From assembly GCA_020852035.1 (NCBI GenBank), contig JADZBR010000286.1, forward strand, positions 1-11,702: a stretch of 11,702 nt of DNA. Direction: 5' to 3'. Made by a program: the position numbers and the translations under genes. Shown here in pieces: positions 1 through 6,009 of the stretch. The DNA comes from Caulobacteraceae bacterium. GTDB lineage: Bacteria > Pseudomonadota > Alphaproteobacteria > Caulobacterales > Caulobacteraceae. The notes below the pieces were generated by a model. That model saw only the letters and a program-made list of their open reading frames with translations. It did no database searches and was not told where the DNA came from. Numbering within the stretch: the stretch's first letter is position 1; each line of letters begins with the position of its first letter.

Positions 1-1158
1 CGGCTGGCGCACATGCTGCTGAAGGCCGCCGAGCGCGGCCAGGGCGAACGCGCCGCCCGCGTCGCCGCCCTGGTCGGCGATCGGGGCCTGGGCGGGGCCG
101 ACGTCGACCTGCGCCATCGGCTGGACCGCTTCGGCCGCGATGGCGGCCCGGCCGCGCGCGCCGGCCGCGATCTCGCCGCGCGCTGGGCGAGGGACGCCGG
201 CGGCGGCGCGGGCGCGGATGAGCTCTCCGATGGCGGGCTCCTCTCGCTGGCCTTCCCCGAGCGGGTGGCCAGGGCGCGCGGCGCGCCGGGCGAGTTCCTG
301 ATGGCCAATGGCCGGGGCGCCTTCCTGGAGGCCACCGACGCCCTCGCCCGCGAACGCTGGCTGGCGGTGGGCGAACTCGGCGGCGGCGAGCGGCGCGACC
401 GCATCCTGCTGGCCGCGCCGCTGGAAGAGGCCGAGGTGCTGGGCCTGTTCGCCGATCAGCTGAGCGAGGAGGATCGGGTCGAGGCGACCGGCGGGCGCAC
501 GCGCGCCAAGCGTCTGACCCGCCTGGGCCGGATCGTCGTCGGCGAGCGCCTGCTCGACGATCCGGCGGCGGTTGCCGCAGCCCTGGCGGGCGAAGTCCGC
601 GCAAAGGGGCTGGGCGACCTGCCGTTCGGCGAGGCCACGCGGCAGCTTCGCCATCGCGCCGCGCTCGCGGGGCTGAACATGCTCTCCGACGAACGCCTGC
701 TGGCGGAGCTCGACGCCTGGCTGACCCCGCTGCTGGAGGGACGCGGGGCGCTGAGCGAACTCGGCGCCGGCGAACTCGATACGGCCGTGCGCGCCTTGGT
801 CGATTGGAACAGCCTCAAGCAACTCGACGCCGAGGCGCCCACCCATTGGACGACGCCCGCCGGCTCGCGCCTGCCGATCGACTACGGCGCCGAGGGCGGT
901 CCGCGGGTGGAGGTGCGGCCGCAGGAGCTGTTCGGTCTCGACCGCCATCCCGCTATCGCCGGCGGAAGCCTGCCGCTGACCCTGGCCCTGACCTCGCCGG
1001 CGCACCGGCCGATCCAGGTGACCCGCGACCTGCCGGGATTCTGGCGCGGCTCGTGGAAGGAGGTGCGGGCCGAGATGCGAGGCCGCTATCCCAAGCACCC
1101 TTGGCCGGAAGACCCGCTCATAGCGGCGCCCACCACGCGGGTTAAGCCGCGCGCATGA
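1..1158 (+). CDS. hrpB: ATP-dependent RNA helicase HrpB, C-terminal part (5' truncated)
   Basis: The reading frame is already open at base 1 (it reads RLAHMLLKAA), so the gene begins upstream and the ATG at 13 is internal. About 385 residues are visible. They match the C-terminal half of HrpB, a DEAH-type helicase-like protein of roughly 800 residues. The HrpB-specific C-terminal domain is recognisable from the WNSLKQLDAEAPTHW segment, the LPIDYG…VEVRPQELFGL stretch, the SPAHRPIQVTRDLPGFW segment and the ending RGRYPKHPWPEDP. The Walker and DEAH motifs lie outside the window. HrpB is a putative RNA helicase whose physiological substrate is poorly defined in most bacteria. The TGA stop is one base before a large inverted repeat, and the next gene is convergent. 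Family assignment is firm; the exact role is not. Confidence 0.92.
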   Translation, partial: RLAHMLLKAAERGQGERAARVAALVGDRGLGGADVDLRHRLDRFGRDGGPAARAGRDLAARWARDAGGGAGADELSDGGLLSLAFPERVARARGAPGEFLMANGRGAFLEATDALARERWLAVGELGGGERRDRILLAAPLEEAEVLGLFADQLSEEDRVEATGGRTRAKRLTRLGRIVVGERLLDDPAAVAAALAGEVRAKGLGDLPFGEATRQLRHRAALAGLNMLSDERLLAELDAWLTPLLEGRGALSELGAGELDTAVRALVDWNSLKQLDAEAPTHWTTPAGSRLPIDYGAEGGPRVEVRPQELFGLDRHPAIAGGSLPLTLALTSPAHRPIQVTRDLPGFWRGSWKEVRAEMRGRYPKHPWPEDPLIAAPTTRVKPRA

Positions 1159-1159
1159 T

Positions 1160-1318
1160 CCTTCTCCCCTTGCGGGAGAAGGTGGCGCGAAGCGCCGGAT
1201 GAGGGGTCGAAGATCGTCGGCGCTTCGAAAACTGATCGGCCGGGCGCTCACGAAGCGGTCTTGAGAGACCCCTCATCCGTCGCCTAGCGGCGACACCTTC
1301 TCCCGCAAGGGGAGAAGG
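1160..1318. repeat. Composite palindromic intergenic repeat (REP/MITE-like), possible bidirectional terminator
   Basis: Both ends carry the same unit in opposite orientation. The left arm has a 9-bp hairpin CCTTCTCCC (1160–1168) / GGGAGAAGG (1174–1182), then GGCGC-GAA-GCGCC (1184–1196), then GGATGAGGGGTC (1197–1208). The right arm has GACCCCTCATCC (1267–1278), then GTCGCC/GGCGAC (1279–1294), then CCTTCTCCC (1296–1304) / GGGAGAAGG (1310–1318). The outer 25 bases (1160–1184 against 1294–1318) and the inner 12 bases are perfect inverse complements, while the middle hairpins differ in sequence. The 58-base centre contains CGCTTCG (1221–1227) / CGAAGCG (1251–1257). The element fills the space between the stops of two convergent genes. 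There is no T-run after either hairpin, so it is not a classic rho-independent terminator, though a strong RNA fold could still end or protect both transcripts. From memory, related palindromes are frequent in alphaproteobacterial genomes. Confidence 0.88.
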
Positions 1319-1321
1319 AAT

Positions 1322-2110
1322 CTATGCCAGCGCCGCGTAGATCATGATCCCCGTGGCCACCGACAGGTTCAGGCTGTCGGCGCGCCCGCGCATGGGAATC
1401 TTTACATTGACGTCGCAGAGCGCGGCCATGTCCGGCGTCAGCCCGGCCTGCTCGTTGCCCATCAGGATCAGCGTCGGGGCGACATAGCGCGCCTGGCGGT
1501 GATCGGTCGTCGCGCTGAGCAGGGTGCCGACCACCGAGCCCGGCCAGGTTGCGCGCCAGGCGGAGAACTCGGCTTCGGTGGCGCGGGCGATCGGGACCGC
1601 GAAAATCGAGCCCATGGTCGCGCGCGCCGCCTCGACCGAGAAGGCGTCACAGCACTCGCCGACCAGGATGACGCCGCCGCAGCCGGCCGCGTCGGCCGTG
1701 CGCACGATGGTCCCGAGGTTCCCGGGGTCGCGGACCCGATGCAGCGCGACCCAGGTCCCGGCCGCAGCCGGATCGAGCGCGTCCAGGGCCGTCCAGGCCT
1801 GCTCGAAGACGCCGACCACCGCCTGGGCGTTGTCGCGCCGGGTCACCTTCTGCAGGATCGCCGGCGTCACCTCGATCACCTCGCCGCCGGCGGCCCGCGC
1901 GGCGGTGGCGGCGGCCTTCAGCAGCGGATGGTCGGCGGCCTCGCGGGCGTAGAGCAGGATGCGTGGCGCGCGGCCGGTCTCGACCGCCTCGGTGACGATC
2001 TTCAGGCCCTCGGCGAGGAACAGGCCGCTCTCTTCGCGCGCCTTGCGCAGGTGCAGGGCGCGGACGGCCTTCACCGTCGGGTTGGCCAGCGAGCTGATCG
2101 CCTTGGTCAT
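1322..2110 (-). CDS. TrmH/SpoU-family RNA 2'-O-methyltransferase
   Basis: This 262-residue protein is a SPOUT-class methyltransferase, expected to transfer a methyl group from S-adenosylmethionine to a ribose 2'-OH of rRNA or tRNA. An N-terminal substrate-binding region (residues ~1–100, including FLAEGLKIVTEA) precedes the trefoil-knot catalytic domain. All three SpoU motifs are present: RDPGNLGTIVRTADAAG with the conserved Arg/Asn (about 127–143), ILMGNEQAGL (215–224) and IPMRGRADSLNLSVATG (238–254). The closest general type is the RlmB/TsnR-like 23S rRNA methylase group; the target nucleotide cannot be read from the sequence, so no symbol is given. Its ATG lies in an ATGA overlap with the stop of the upstream methyltransferase gene and has no clear Shine–Dalgarno site, which suggests translational coupling. 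It ends in TAG four bases from the intergenic palindrome. Confidence 0.9.
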   Translation of the reverse strand: MTKAISSLANPTVKAVRALHLRKAREESGLFLAEGLKIVTEAVETGRAPRILLYAREAADHPLLKAAATAARAAGGEVIEVTPAILQKVTRRDNAQAVVGVFEQAWTALDALDPAAAGTWVALHRVRDPGNLGTIVRTADAAGCGGVILVGECCDAFSVEAARATMGSIFAVPIARATEAEFSAWRATWPGSVVGTLLSATTDHRQARYVAPTLILMGNEQAGLTPDMAALCDVNVKIPMRGRADSLNLSVATGIMIYAALA

Positions 2111-3000
2111 GCCGACCAGCGGGCGAAGAAGGAGAGGCCGATCTCGCGCTCGCCGCCCTCTTCGACGAGGGCCAGCTCACCCCAGTCGATCCGCCCGCCG
2201 CGGCCGTCCAGCCGGTCGGCGAGCAGGCCGGCCAGGGAGGCGCCGGAAATGCGGGCGGCGTAGGCGTTGAGCAGCAGGAACGAGGCGCGCTCGGAAAGCA
2301 ACTCGGCGCAGAGCCGCGCCAGTTCCGGCAAGTCCTCGAACAGCCGCCAGACCTCGCCGCCCGGGCCACGCCCGAACTTCGGCGGGTCGAGGATGATCCC
2401 TTCGTAGCGCGACCCGCGCCGCGCCTCGCGCTGCACATAGCGGCGGGCGTCCTCGCAGATCCAGCGGATCGGCAGGGCTTCGGCGTCCGACAGGGCGGCG
2501 TTCTCCCGCGCCCAGCCGATGGCCTTCTTGGAGGCGTCCACGTGGGTCACCTGCGCGCCGGCCCTGGCGCAGACCAGGCTGGCGACGCCGGTGTAGCCGA
2601 AGAGGTTCAGCACCCGCGGCGCGCCAGCCTGGCGAACCCGCTCGTCCAGCCAGGCCCAGTTCGCCGCCTGCTCGGGAAAGAACGCCAGGTGGCGGAAGTT
2701 GGTGAAGCGCCCGAGGAACCGCGCTTCGCCCCAGGCAAGCGGCCAGCTTTCCGGCGGGCGTTCGGTGAAGCGCCAGCGGCCGTCGTCCTCTTCGTCGGCG
2801 GGGTCGAACACCGCGTCGGCCTTCCAGGCCCCGTCGTCCAGCCGGGGCGTCCAGAGGCATTGCGGCTCGGGGCGCACGACGCGGAAACGGCCGTAGCGTT
2901 CGAGCTTGCGGCCGGCGCCGCTGTCCAGCAGGGCGTAGTCGTCCCAGCCGCGCGTGCGCATGACGCTGGGCTGGTCGGCGATGGTCGGGCGCTGGCTCAC
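2107..3000 (-). CDS. Class I SAM-dependent methyltransferase, RlmI/RlmK-like (COG1092 type)
   Basis: This 297-residue protein has a Rossmann-fold methyltransferase domain in its C-terminal two thirds. Motif I is LNLFGYTG (131–138), the ribose-binding acidic residue is in HVDASKKA (D155), and motif IV is LDPPKFGRG (204–212). The DPPKFG form and the order of motifs are typical of the COG1092 group, which includes the 23S rRNA m5C methylase RlmI. The N-terminal ~100 residues (…GWDDYALLDSGAGRKLERYG…) do not look like the PUA domain of E. coli RlmI. RNA is therefore the likely but unproven substrate. The start is GTG at 3000, preceded by a purine-rich AAGGCGGG, and lies only 17 bases after the glycosyltransferase stop. 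The gene overlaps the next one by 4 bases. The ATG at residue 14 is an alternative start. Confidence 0.87.
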   Translation of the reverse strand: MSQRPTIADQPSVMRTRGWDDYALLDSGAGRKLERYGRFRVVRPEPQCLWTPRLDDGAWKADAVFDPADEEDDGRWRFTERPPESWPLAWGEARFLGRFTNFRHLAFFPEQAANWAWLDERVRQAGAPRVLNLFGYTGVASLVCARAGAQVTHVDASKKAIGWARENAALSDAEALPIRWICEDARRYVQREARRGSRYEGIILDPPKFGRGPGGEVWRLFEDLPELARLCAELLSERASFLLLNAYAARISGASLAGLLADRLDGRGGRIDWGELALVEEGGEREIGLSFFARWSA

Positions 3001-3017
3001 CCGCCCGCCTTACGGCC

Positions 3018-4433
3018 TCAGGCGGCGGCGCGTCGAGTCTGGGCTTCGTGCGGGGTCTTGTCCCAATGGTAGGGGCGCTTGGCCAGTTGCCAGAGCGCAT
3101 GCATCGCCGCGACCGAGAGAAGCGGCCAGTAGAGCGGGGCGAGCGCCAGGTCGCGCTGGCGCAGCGGCAGCCCGGCGCGGGCGGCCCCGACCATCATGGC
3201 CAGGAGGGCGACGACCCAGCCGCACAGCAGCAGGGCGGCGTCCGGCGCGCCGATCGCCGGCGGGCGCCATCCCGCCGCGGCCACCGCCAGCTTCGCCGCC
3301 ACCCACGCCATCACCGGCGCATGCAGCACCGCCGAGGTCACCGCCACGCCGACCGTGACGAACAGCGAGGCCAGGGCGCGAAATCCCGCGGCGAAAGGCC
3401 GCCGCGTATGGACGCCGATGGTCTGGCCGAAGCCCTTGATCCAGCGGGTCCTCTGCGGGAGCCAGACGAAGAAGCTCTTCGGCGGCGGCTCCCAGGTGGG
3501 CGTTTCCAGCATGCCCAGGGTCGCGCCGGCGCGCGCCAGCCGAAAGCCCAGGTCCGCATCCTCCGTGACATTGAAGGCGTCCCAGCCGCCGACCGCGCGC
3601 AGGGTTTCGACACGGAAGTGGTTGCTGGTGCCCCCGAGCGGGAAGGGCAGGCCCAGCCGGGCCAGGGCCGGCAGGATCACCTCGAACTGCACGGCGTACT
3701 CCAGGCCGAACTGCCGGGGCAGGAAGGCGCTGCGCGGATAGACCCGAAGCGGCGCCTGCAGACAGGCCAGCCGCGCCTCGCCGGCGGCGAAGCGGGCGGC
3801 CGCCTCCCGCAGTTGCAGCGGTTCGGGATGATCCTCGGCGTCGTAGATCACCAGGAACTCGCCGGTCGCCTGCTCCAGCGCGATGTTGCAGGCCCGCGGC
3901 TTGGTGCGTGGGCGGCCCGGCGGGGCGATCAGCAGCTGGATGAAAGGCGGGGGCGTCAGTTGTTCGAAGGCGGCCCGGGTGTCCCAGTCGTCGGCCTCCA
4001 GCACGATCAGCGCCTGCAGCCGGTCGCGCGGATAGTCGATGCGATCGAGCGCGGCGACCAGTTCCTCGATCACGCCCGCCTCCTGGTAGAGCGGGGCGAG
4101 GATGGTGTAGCGCGGCAGCGCCTCATCGGGCAGTGGCGTCCAGGGGCGGCGCCTGCGCGGCAACAGGACGGCGGCGAGCCTGAGCAGGATCACCAGGCTG
4201 AAGCCGGTGAAGAAGATCACATGCAGCCAGCGCCAGGTCGCCGCCGTCTCGGTCGCCAGCCCCACTCCGACGGCGAACAGCGTCAGCGCCAGGACGGCGC
4301 TTTGCCCCGAGGTGATCGAGCGGCGTGCGCCGTCGAAGGCGGAGACGTCCGCCGCCTCGGCGGTCCGCGGCCGGAATCGCCGCACCTGTGTGGTCGCCTT
4401 CGGCCCCCGCGAGCCGCCGAGCCCAAGCCGCAT
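3018..4433 (-). CDS. Membrane-bound family 2 glycosyltransferase (cellulose-synthase-like)
   Basis: This inner-membrane glycosyltransferase has 471 residues. Two hydrophobic segments (about 45–62 and 68–91) precede a cytosolic GT-A domain beginning YTILAPLYQEAG. The catalytic signatures of processive GT2 enzymes are visible: LEADD (145–149), DAED (198–201), the TED acid-base motif in NVTEDADLG (290–292) and QRTRW (327–331). Three further hydrophobic segments follow (about 355–390, 398–420, 428–450), and the protein ends in PYHWDKTPHE, a tail common in alphaproteobacterial GT2 proteins. The sugar donor and product are unknown; an exopolysaccharide or envelope glycan is likely. I chose the ATG at 4433 because AGGAG (complement of 4443–4447) sits 9 bases upstream. 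A GTG at 4463 would add 10 residues but lacks a ribosome-binding site. It appears to head a unit with two methyltransferase genes. Confidence 0.88.
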   Translation of the reverse strand: MRLGLGGSRGPKATTQVRRFRPRTAEAADVSAFDGARRSITSGQSAVLALTLFAVGVGLATETAATWRWLHVIFFTGFSLVILLRLAAVLLPRRRRPWTPLPDEALPRYTILAPLYQEAGVIEELVAALDRIDYPRDRLQALIVLEADDWDTRAAFEQLTPPPFIQLLIAPPGRPRTKPRACNIALEQATGEFLVIYDAEDHPEPLQLREAAARFAAGEARLACLQAPLRVYPRSAFLPRQFGLEYAVQFEVILPALARLGLPFPLGGTSNHFRVETLRAVGGWDAFNVTEDADLGFRLARAGATLGMLETPTWEPPPKSFFVWLPQRTRWIKGFGQTIGVHTRRPFAAGFRALASLFVTVGVAVTSAVLHAPVMAWVAAKLAVAAAGWRPPAIGAPDAALLLCGWVVALLAMMVGAARAGLPLRQRDLALAPLYWPLLSVAAMHALWQLAKRPYHWDKTPHEAQTRRAAA

Positions 4434-4442
4434 GGTTAGCAA

Positions 4443-4447
4443 CTCCT
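4443..4447 (-). promoter_or_regulatory. Ribosome-binding site deciding the glycosyltransferase start
   Basis: AGGAG on the minus strand lies 9 bases before ATG 4433–4431. No comparable purine-rich site precedes the alternative GTG at 4463, so it favours the shorter protein. Confidence 0.6.
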
Positions 4448-4538
4448 GAACGAGGCGACTCACGACACAACCACAGGAAAAGTCAACTTCGCGGTCTGGA
4501 TGGGGCCGATCGCATACCGCCTTGGGGTTGCCCCACGC

Positions 4539-4549
4539 CCGGATTCCGG
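4539..4549. promoter_or_regulatory. Palindrome CCGGATTCCGG, candidate TetR operator
   Basis: This is a perfect 11-base palindrome with a single central T (CCGGA-T-TCCGG), 40 bases upstream of the proposed TTG start of the TetR-type gene. TetR-family regulators usually bind short palindromes near their own promoter, so autoregulation here is plausible. The palindrome is shorter than typical operators (15–20 bp), and GC-rich DNA produces such matches by chance. Confidence 0.3.
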
Positions 4550-4574
4550 CTTTGCTGGCGACACAAAAGAAATC

Positions 4575-4580
4575 AGGGGG
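4575..4580 (+). promoter_or_regulatory. Ribosome-binding site supporting the TTG start of the TetR gene
   Basis: AGGGGG lies 8 bases before TTG 4589–4591. It is the only purine-rich site near the beginning of the regulator's reading frame. It is only 0 bases from an out-of-frame ATG at 4581, which is too close to be used. Confidence 0.5.
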
Positions 4581-4588
4581 ATGAGCGG

Positions 4589-5221
4589 TTGGAAGCGGCA
4601 GTCGGCCGGTCGCGGCGTTCTACGCGCAAGCCGAGAGGCGACGGGCATCTGCGCCGCGCCGAGATCCTGGCGGCGGCGGAACGCATCTTCGTGGCCGACG
4701 GCTATGAAGGCGCCACCATCCGGCGCATCGCCGAGGAAGTGGGCGTCTCGTCCACCGCTCTCTACATGCACTTCCGCGACAAAAGCTGCATTCTCCTGGA
4801 GATCTGCCAGGTGGCGCTCGAAGGGCTTTTGGAGCGCAATCGCGAGGTCGCCAACCGGCCGCTGGATGCGGTGAGCCGCGTCAAGCTGATGCTCGAGTCC
4901 TATATGCGATTTGGCTTGGCCAACCCGAACGCCTATCGGCTGGTCTATATCGAGGCCCGGCCGGAGTCGCCGCATTGGGACGAGCAGATCAGCGAAGTGA
5001 GCGCGCAGTCCTACCAGGCCTTCGCCGACGTGGTGCGCGAGATCGCCGTCGAGGGCCGGCTGCGCACGCCCGACCCGGATACGGCCGCCCAGGCCATGTG
5101 GACCGCCTGCCACGGAACGGTGAGCCTGCTCATCACCCGCCCTGGGTTCGACTGGCGTCCCCACGACGAGATCCTGCAGGCGACGGTGGACGGGATGTTC
5201 CACGGCCTCGTCTCCGACTGA
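4589..5221 (+). CDS. TetR-family transcriptional regulator with WHG-type C-terminal domain
   Basis: This is a DNA-binding one-component regulator of 210 residues if it starts at TTG 4589. The N-terminal TetR domain runs from about residue 20 to 66: RRAEILAAAERIFVADGYEG, then the helix-turn-helix TIRRIAEEVGVSSTALYMHF, then RDK. The C-terminal ligand/dimerisation part contains MWTACHGTVSL, resembling the conserved Trp–His–Gly element of the TetR WHG domain. No in-frame ATG or GTG exists between 4344 and the HTH; TTG 4589 with AGGGGG 8 bases upstream gives the normal family length. An ATG at 4581 is in another frame. The stop touches the start region of the substrate-binding protein gene, so it probably leads the importer operon and may regulate it and itself. 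The ligand is unknown. Confidence 0.88.
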   Translation: MEAAVGRSRRSTRKPRGDGHLRRAEILAAAERIFVADGYEGATIRRIAEEVGVSSTALYMHFRDKSCILLEICQVALEGLLERNREVANRPLDAVSRVKLMLESYMRFGLANPNAYRLVYIEARPESPHWDEQISEVSAQSYQAFADVVREIAVEGRLRTPDPDTAAQAMWTACHGTVSLLITRPGFDWRPHDEILQATVDGMFHGLVSD

Positions 5222-6009
5222 TCGCCCTGATCCTCGCCGCGGCCCTGGCGGCCACGCCCGCCGCCGCCGCGCCCCGGGTGATGTCCCTCGACCAGTGCGC
5301 CGACCAGTACGTGCTGGCGCTCAGCCCGCGGGAAGCGATCGTCGGGCTCTCCTATCGCGCCGATGACGCGGATTCCTTCCTGCGTGACCGGGCGCGGGGG
5401 CTGCCCAAGCGCCGCGCGACCCTGGAGGCGGCCCTGGCGGCCCGGCCGCAGGCGGTGGTGCGCTACTGGGGCGGCGACCCGCGCCTGCTGGCGGCGCTGG
5501 AGAGGCGCGGCGTGGCGGTCGTCGAGATCGGGGAGGCCACCGACTTCCACGGCGTGCGGGCGAACATCCGCCGGGTCGCCGCTGCGCTGGGCCAGCCGGC
5601 CAGGGGCGCGGCGCTGATCGCCGACATGCGCGCCAAGGAGGCCGCCGCCGCCGGGGCCTGGCGTGGCTCGGCGGCGCTCTACATGACGCCGGGCGGGGCG
5701 ACGGCCGGCGCCGGCACCCTGGTCGACGCCATCCTGCGCAAGGCCGGCCTGGAGAACCTGGAAACCGGCCGGGGGTTTCGCATGCTCTCGCTGGAGACCC
5801 TGGCGCTGCACCCGCCGGCGGCCCTGGTGCTCGGCTTCTACGACAACGCCGCCCTGGCCCGCGCCGCCTGGAACCCGGGCCGCCACGCCGTCGTGCGTCG
5901 GCAGGCCCGCAAGGCCGCCCTGGCGGAGCTGCCGGGCGCGATGATGGGCTGCCCGGCCTGGTTCGCCGCCGACGCGGCCTGGCTGCTGGCGGACCGCGCG
6001 CCGCGATGA
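5218..6009 (+). CDS. Periplasmic substrate-binding protein of a BtuF/FepB-type importer
   Basis: This is the binding component of an ABC importer for cobalamin, ferric siderophore or heme. The mature part begins APRVMSLDQCADQYVLAL and continues …IVGLSYRADD, the standard opening of BtuF-like proteins. It is followed by ARPQAVVRYWGGDPRLLAALERRGVAVVEIG and a C-terminal lobe ending at 6009. A signal peptide is encoded just before it: a hydrophobic IALILAAALAA stretch, then TPAAAA with an Ala-x-Ala cleavage site. The start is a problem. The only canonical codons in frame are GTG 5278/ATG 5281, which would delete the signal peptide, and GTG 5098 or ATG 4975, deep inside the tetR gene. I place the start at CTG 5218, which overlaps the TetR stop as CTGA, as an inference; this gives 263 residues. 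The next gene overlaps by ATGA. The substrate cannot be read from the sequence. Confidence 0.82.
   Translation: MIALILAAALAATPAAAAPRVMSLDQCADQYVLALSPREAIVGLSYRADDADSFLRDRARGLPKRRATLEAALAARPQAVVRYWGGDPRLLAALERRGVAVVEIGEATDFHGVRANIRRVAAALGQPARGAALIADMRAKEAAAAGAWRGSAALYMTPGGATAGAGTLVDAILRKAGLENLETGRGFRMLSLETLALHPPAALVLGFYDNAALARAAWNPGRHAVVRRQARKAALAELPGAMMGCPAWFAADAAWLLADRAPR

Larger units (their letters stand above)
4434..4588. other. Divergent intergenic region between the glycosyltransferase and TetR genes
   Basis: This region of about 155 bases must hold the promoters for the leftward glycosyltransferase unit and the rightward tetR–importer unit. A TTGACT on the minus strand (complement of 4481–4486) resembles a −35 element, but no good −10 is seen at the right distance. 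GGGGTTGCCCC (4524–4534) is a small 4-bp-stem hairpin. The octamer CGACACAA occurs twice, at 4463–4470 and 4559–4566, next to the two start regions. A palindrome at 4539–4549 is listed separately. The region is lower in GC than its surroundings around 4464–4490 and 4560–4575. It is too short for a cobalamin riboswitch, and I see no B12-box-like element. Confidence 0.5.

Noticed and set aside
1160..1182. Classic rho-independent terminator for hrpB
   Set aside because: The stem is strong, but TGGCGCG follows it rather than a T-run. It is treated as part of the composite repeat.
1160..1318. CRISPR array or insertion sequence
   Set aside because: There are only two inverted copies, no regular spacers, no transposase and no clear target-site duplication at the edges.
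3048..4439. A 463-codon plus-strand frame opposite the glycosyltransferase
   Set aside because: The composition is R/Q/G-rich with no recognisable domain, whereas the opposite strand encodes intact GT2 motifs and membrane segments.
4434..4588. Cobalamin riboswitch upstream of the importer operon
   Set aside because: The region is shorter than the usual ~200-base element and no B12-box-like sequence was recognised. A covariance-model search would be decisive.
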